Positions 59,489 to 64,000 of a stretch of 64,000 nucleotides of DNA are shown in pieces. Positions within the stretch are counted from its first letter, which is position 1, and each line of letters begins with the position of its first letter. Under the pieces are notes generated by a model. That model was not told the origin of the DNA. It was given only the letters and a program-made list of their open reading frames with translations, and ran no database searches. A program made the translations under genes and the position numbers. Origin of the DNA: Epiperipatus broadwayi (taxonomy: Eukaryota > Onychophora > Udeonychophora > Euonychophora > Peripatidae); contig JAQFVV010006245.1 of assembly GCA_028023455.1 (NCBI GenBank), forward strand, positions 7,645,331 to 7,709,330. Reading direction: 5' to 3'.

Positions 59489-59502
59489 TGGTTAATGTCT
59501 TT

Positions 59503-61554
59503 GACCTTTGTATTCAATTATTTTAACGATACTGAAAATGATTCAATAGAATTAGATGATTAGAAGAATAAAGTTGGTAAACCTAGTTTGGGTAATTTTA
59601 TATTTATAATATGTAATTTTATATTTTTTTCATTAGCATGGTATATTTTTAAACAATATTATTTGCAAATAAAATATGTACTGTTTCATCATTATCCTGT
59701 GTGGAGTTCAAATCTATTGATCCAAGTTCCATTCTGTTACTTCTAGTGCTGAATTTCTTATTAACTTCTGAGTAATAAACAATACAATTATTGAGACCTG
59801 GATCTCAAGACCTGTTCTGTCATTTTTGATACTGAAAACTTTTATGAAAGGCATTTGATTTTTTTTTGTTTAAAAATTAGAATGACTATTAAATTAATAC
59901 GATCATTCTAACTGCAGAAAAAAAAAAAAAAAAGAAATATAAAGAGAAAAAAATAAAAAATAAAGAGACTTGAAGTCAGAACGTTTTTTGCATACATTTA
60001 AAAAATGGAAATGTGATTAATTGACAACATAAATCTTTTATCATGATTATAACCTTTAACAACTTAAGTTGTTGATCAGAAAGCTTAAAAGAGAAGAAAA
60101 AAATATACACAAACATATATATAACTCCACTTTGAAATACAAATGTCAAATTTTCTGCGTTCATATCATTAAATATAAACTTATGCTTGATAAATGTATG
60201 CAATAAAATTGCGTCATCAGAATAATCACCTTAAGCACGACAAACATTTTAAGATTAATTGTTCACTTATTAAATGTACCAATATATTAAAATTTACAAA
60301 CATCTAATGTTAGACTAATTATTTTTTACACAGAAATGTCATGAATGAAAAATAAAAGATAAGTTATGACTGCATATATGTTTTAAAAAAATGATTAATT
60401 ATTAAACTATATATATACAAAATATTATCAGTAAGAGAAAATATGTCTATTTCTATATAGATGGTATTTAAAATAAAATCCTCTCTACATACTTGTAATT
60501 TTCTCTGTATGCCTTGATTACACACAAGTAGATTATAAAAAAAGAGGAAGAAAATAATACGCGTGCTTATCTATTTCTTAACACGTTATTTTGATCACAA
60601 GTAGTGCAATTGTAAAAAATTGAGAAAGAACTGTTTTGTATTTTAATTATTTTATTTATTAATACTTATGAACATATATTATAAAAGAAATTACTTATTT
60701 AATTTTTATGTAAGAAAAATCAACCGATGAAACATTTTAGTTATTAGTAGAGTTAAACTTTAAATTTGTTTATCTGATGTCCAGGACTTTAATAAATGAA
60801 TTTAAAGAAGACAAAAATTAAAAACTATTAATATCAATTATTAATAATCAACACTTGGTTTTTATTTTGACTACATTATTTTTAATTAATTTAGATTACC
60901 CTATTAAGAACCCGAATTTAGAAAGTTCTAAGTAACCTTTGAAAATTATCATTACTATTAATGCTTTCCCAGTTACCTGGGAATAAATTAGAAAAAGTTC
61001 TATTTATAAATAATTTGGTTACATTATTAATCGATATATAATATGAATAACATGCTTTTTACAAAAATAATTTAATTTTAAAACAAAGTTTGTCTATTTA
61101 TCTGAACAATATTTTTTTGTAAATTGGAAAATAAAAGTCTTTAAGCTGTTCTTCCATAAATAATAGTCAGAAAATAATAAATTCTTTATAACAGCTATAT
61201 AAATATCAATAATAATTTTACATATAAAAAAGCCTTTTTCAGCAGCTTGGTTTGGTGCCCTTTTCAAATGTTAATAATCTATTTAATATTAAAAAATTAT
61301 TTCAGACATAAAAGCATCTAGTGTTCAATAATGGAATTAAAACAAGAAATAACAATATAAATCATTAAAATAAATCAAAACTCTCATATATAAATTCAGT
61401 AATTACAAAATAATTGACTATATCATAACAATACATTAAATAAATAAATAAATATATATAATCTTACATAAATTTCCATTCATTTTCATTAACCAATACC
61501 AAATTTATAGAAGTATTGTAAATATTAGTACAATTATTCAAATTATTTTTAATA
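59503..61554. other. No gene recognised
   Basis: AT-rich sequence with poly-A near 59920-59935. The 59976-60203 minus frame is without motif. Confidence 0.5.
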
Positions 61555-61990
61555 TAGTATGTTTCATATATTTGTCTTCTTTTTGGTTATTTGATGTAAT
61601 ATAAAAGTTTAATACTTTTTGTAGCATCTATTTTATGTCTATATTTTAAGTAATGAATTTATAATGCAGATTTATCATCTCTTCTATTAATTGCATTATT
61701 AAGTTCTTTGACTCTTACCTCTAATTGCTTCCCAGTATGTCCAAAGTAAATCATTTTACAAATTTTGCATGTAATTTTATATATAATTACTTTTTTCTAC
61801 CATATATATCCCTTAACTTATAATTACCTATTAATTGATTAAGATTTTTGCTATTTGACTATTCTTCCCAATATAATTTTTGTTGTATCTTAATGTATTA
61901 TAAATCCTAGGATAATATGAAAGTTTAATCCATTTCTTATTTGATTCATTATTACCATTACCAATATAATTATCTTCCCCAGAATTTTTT
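61555..61990 (-). pseudogene. Penelope-like linker and GIY-YIG endonuclease remnant
   Basis: Minus strand reads KKWIKLSYYPRIYNTLRYN (linker, about 61940-61880), then VIIYKITCKICKMIYFGHTG and KQLEVRVKELNNAINRRDD (about 61790-61680), then HYLKYRHKIDATKSIKLLYY. IIYKI stands for the GIY strand and MIYFGHTG for the YIG strand, with the R-x3-E/H helix after it; the CKIC pair is a known Penelope feature. Two or three in-frame stops make it inactive. It is a different Penelope lineage from the 33-kb copy. Confidence 0.75.
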
Positions 61991-63059
61991 TTGTAAATAA
62001 TATATATTACCAGTATTTATGTATACATATTGGACTTAAGTGTGTGATATAAGAGCAGTAAGCACAGTAGATTAACAAAAAAGATTGCCTTGGATTTATA
62101 AGATATCACTGGTAAAATTGAAAAAATTAAGGATAAAACAGAACTGGACTAGATAAAGTCATTTAATATATGATCTCAAATGAATGGCTGAAGCATTAGC
62201 TAGATTCCAATTAATTTTAAGAAACAAAAATATATATGAGTTGGTGAGAAAGAAAGTTTTTCTTTTCTGAATGTAACAATGACATTTCATATTTGAGTAA
62301 TCACAGTTTCATTCTTTAATTACATGCACTTGCACACAATGATTTGATTCCATATTATTTTGCATGTAAATATTTATAAGTATGCAAAGCCATTTATGTT
62401 GATATATTGGTGATGACAATAGGTTAACAGACTGTGAGTTTTGTTATGATCTCAAGCAAGATAATCAATAATGAGAAGCTTTGGAACTGCATTTGGGACA
62501 GAAATTTTTCTTGACAAAATGTTTTTACTTATGTAGATTATGAAAGATCTGTTTCACAGATGTGAAAATACATAGAATAAGTTCTCTAAAAAAGATCTAC
62601 ATCTCAAAAATCTTATTATGATAAACATATTTGGTAAATTACTTATTTAAATGGAAAAATAATTATAATATTATTAACAGAATACTCTTCAAGTTGTGTG
62701 AAAATGACATTTAAATATCATAATGTTAATATGTAAGAAGACACCAAGATTTAGGATTGTTATTACTATTTTTAATAAAACTTGTCATGCAAAGAAAGTT
62801 TCATTGAACAAATAGATGGCTATGAATCTTTTTGAAAAATAATTTTATCAAGTAAAAAAATATTGCATGTGTTGCAAGATAAGGTGTCTATCTTTTTTTC
62901 TTGGAATTTCTTGATATATTATGAAAGGCTAACAGAATTAAAGATTGTTTTGTCTAATAATAATTTGTGTGTGTTTCTTTGGTGTTTTTATATTTTATCA
63001 TTAAAATTCCGAATGTCTATTTCTGATTATATATTGACATTACATCAGTGATAATAAAA
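61991..63059. other. No gene recognised
   Basis: AT-rich. The frame at 62863-63051 precedes the LINE endonuclease scrap at 63060 and may belong to the same decayed element. Confidence 0.35.
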
Positions 63060-63160
63060 GACTAAATTTTTTTTAGAAGACTGTAATGCACACAATAGAA
63101 GTGCCAAAAATCATATCCCAATGTTAGTGAAAATTATGGTATGGACTCTAAAATAGTATT
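63060..63160 (+). pseudogene. LINE apurinic-type endonuclease scrap 1
   Basis: Reads FFLEDCNAHNRSAKNHIPML, resembling the GDFNAxxG...HxGxxG region of LINE endonucleases with the D and N kept. The stretch ATTACATCA...AAAAGA before it is shared with 63820-63840. Confidence 0.4.
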
Positions 63161-63819
63161 GAAGGATTGTCCATCAATAAAAAAAATCAAACAAAGACTT
63201 TGAAGCAATAATATTTAAAGCAATATTGCCTTATTAAACATAAAATCTATTTCAAACATATTAGTAAAAAATGTGATATTTGAAGCAATTTTTATTTACA
63301 ATAAATGTTAACAGTTGTTGGATGTTATTGATATGAAAACTCAGTTCTTATATTCATTAAAAAAGAATTCTGACCAGTTTTCTAATATTGTTTGTAATAT
63401 AAATGATTTGATTAAAAGGGAATATGGCAATCTGTTTGGTTGAATATCAACTTCCATAAGAGTTGAAAATTTAAAAATAAAAGTTCAATGGCTGAAATGA
63501 ATATTACTGATAGAGTAGAACTATGAAGAAGATTGTTATTTGTTGATACATTGAATGAAACTTTATATGATGATGGTATTTTGAATTGAAATAATACTTT
63601 AATCAACTTTTGATCATGATAGAAGTATTTCAGTCACTAAACTTAGCAAAATACCACTCTATTTCAACTCATTTATAAACTTATTTGTAATCTTGTTTAT
63701 GCTTTTATTAACTCAAACTAAATATCACATTTTGATTCTGTTTGCGAATCATAGACTTATTATGAATAAAACCAATCATAAAAATGGAAATCATATTTTT
63801 ATTCTAGGTTATATACTAT

Positions 63820-63900
63820 TATTACATCAAAAACAAAAGAATATTTTTTCTTCTTGGAGACTTTAATGCACTCATTAGAAATATCAGTATTTTAGAATAG
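63820..63900 (+). pseudogene. LINE apurinic-type endonuclease scrap 2
   Basis: Reads RIFFLLGDFNALIRNISILE then stop; LLGDFNA is the conserved endonuclease motif holding catalytic Asp and Asn. It is in the same orientation as the scrap 760 bp upstream, probably the same family; the element may continue beyond the window. Confidence 0.5.
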
Positions 63901-64000
63901 TTTTTATTTTAAATGTGTAACATTTTTTACCTTTCATAATAACATTTTCTTTTATATTATTCTGTGGGCCACTAGATAATTTTAAATATTATCAATTTTT

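Overview
The window is nuclear DNA from an animal with a very AT-rich genome (by eye about three quarters A+T). Almost all of it is decayed mobile DNA in intergenic or intronic sequence. The animal assignment rests on one spliced host exon at 21988-22111, which resembles the SLC4 bicarbonate/borate transporter family and has intact AG and GTAAGT splice sites. It also rests on the repeat mix: Penelope-like elements, RTE-type and L1/Tx1-type LINEs, LTR elements, hAT and mariner-like MITEs, tRNA-derived SINEs and hammerhead-ribozyme repeats. The species cannot be named from this. Ribozyme-carrying SINE-like repeats recall flatworms, but other AT-rich invertebrates such as cnidarians are possible.

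Layout. 1-2.65 kb: L1/Tx1-like LINE with a (TAA)n tail; a perfect 19-base Illumina adapter core lies inside it. 2.65-3.73 kb: Penelope-like remnant with inverted ends and two hammerhead-like folds. 5.7-18.0 kb: outer inverted repeats of about 1 kb enclosing a pair of direct repeats of about 1.6 kb, which look like LTRs of a decayed element; the left LTR is interrupted by a head-to-head hammerhead repeat. 19.3-19.8 kb: two foldback elements. 22.0 kb: the SLC4-like exon. 22.3-26.0 kb: mariner-like MITE, hAT MITE with an 8-bp target duplication, and a second L1/Tx1-like LINE. 27.3-27.6 kb: the best hammerhead repeat. 28.2-31.0 kb: RTE-type LINE, minus strand. 32.2-33.1 kb: Penelope element with an internal inversion. 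33.26-41.77 kb: an 8.5-kb non-coding palindrome. 41.9-42.15 kb: another Penelope fragment. 42.7-43.8 kb: 1-kb palindrome of the second hammerhead family. 44.4-47.8 kb: degraded LTR element with gag and protease traces. 48.8-50.4 kb: a third LINE. 51.7-53.3 kb: a second RTE copy. 59.4 kb: a tRNA-derived SINE with target duplications. 61.6-62.0 kb: a fourth Penelope fragment. 63-64 kb: LINE endonuclease scraps.

No retroelement frame is intact, so nothing here looks autonomously mobile. The most unusual themes are (1) three sequence families that carry the hammerhead core (CUGANGA, hairpin, GAAA) with a palindromic stem III, and (2) palindromes at every scale from 100 bp to 8.5 kb. Apart from the SLC4-like exon I found no convincing host gene.
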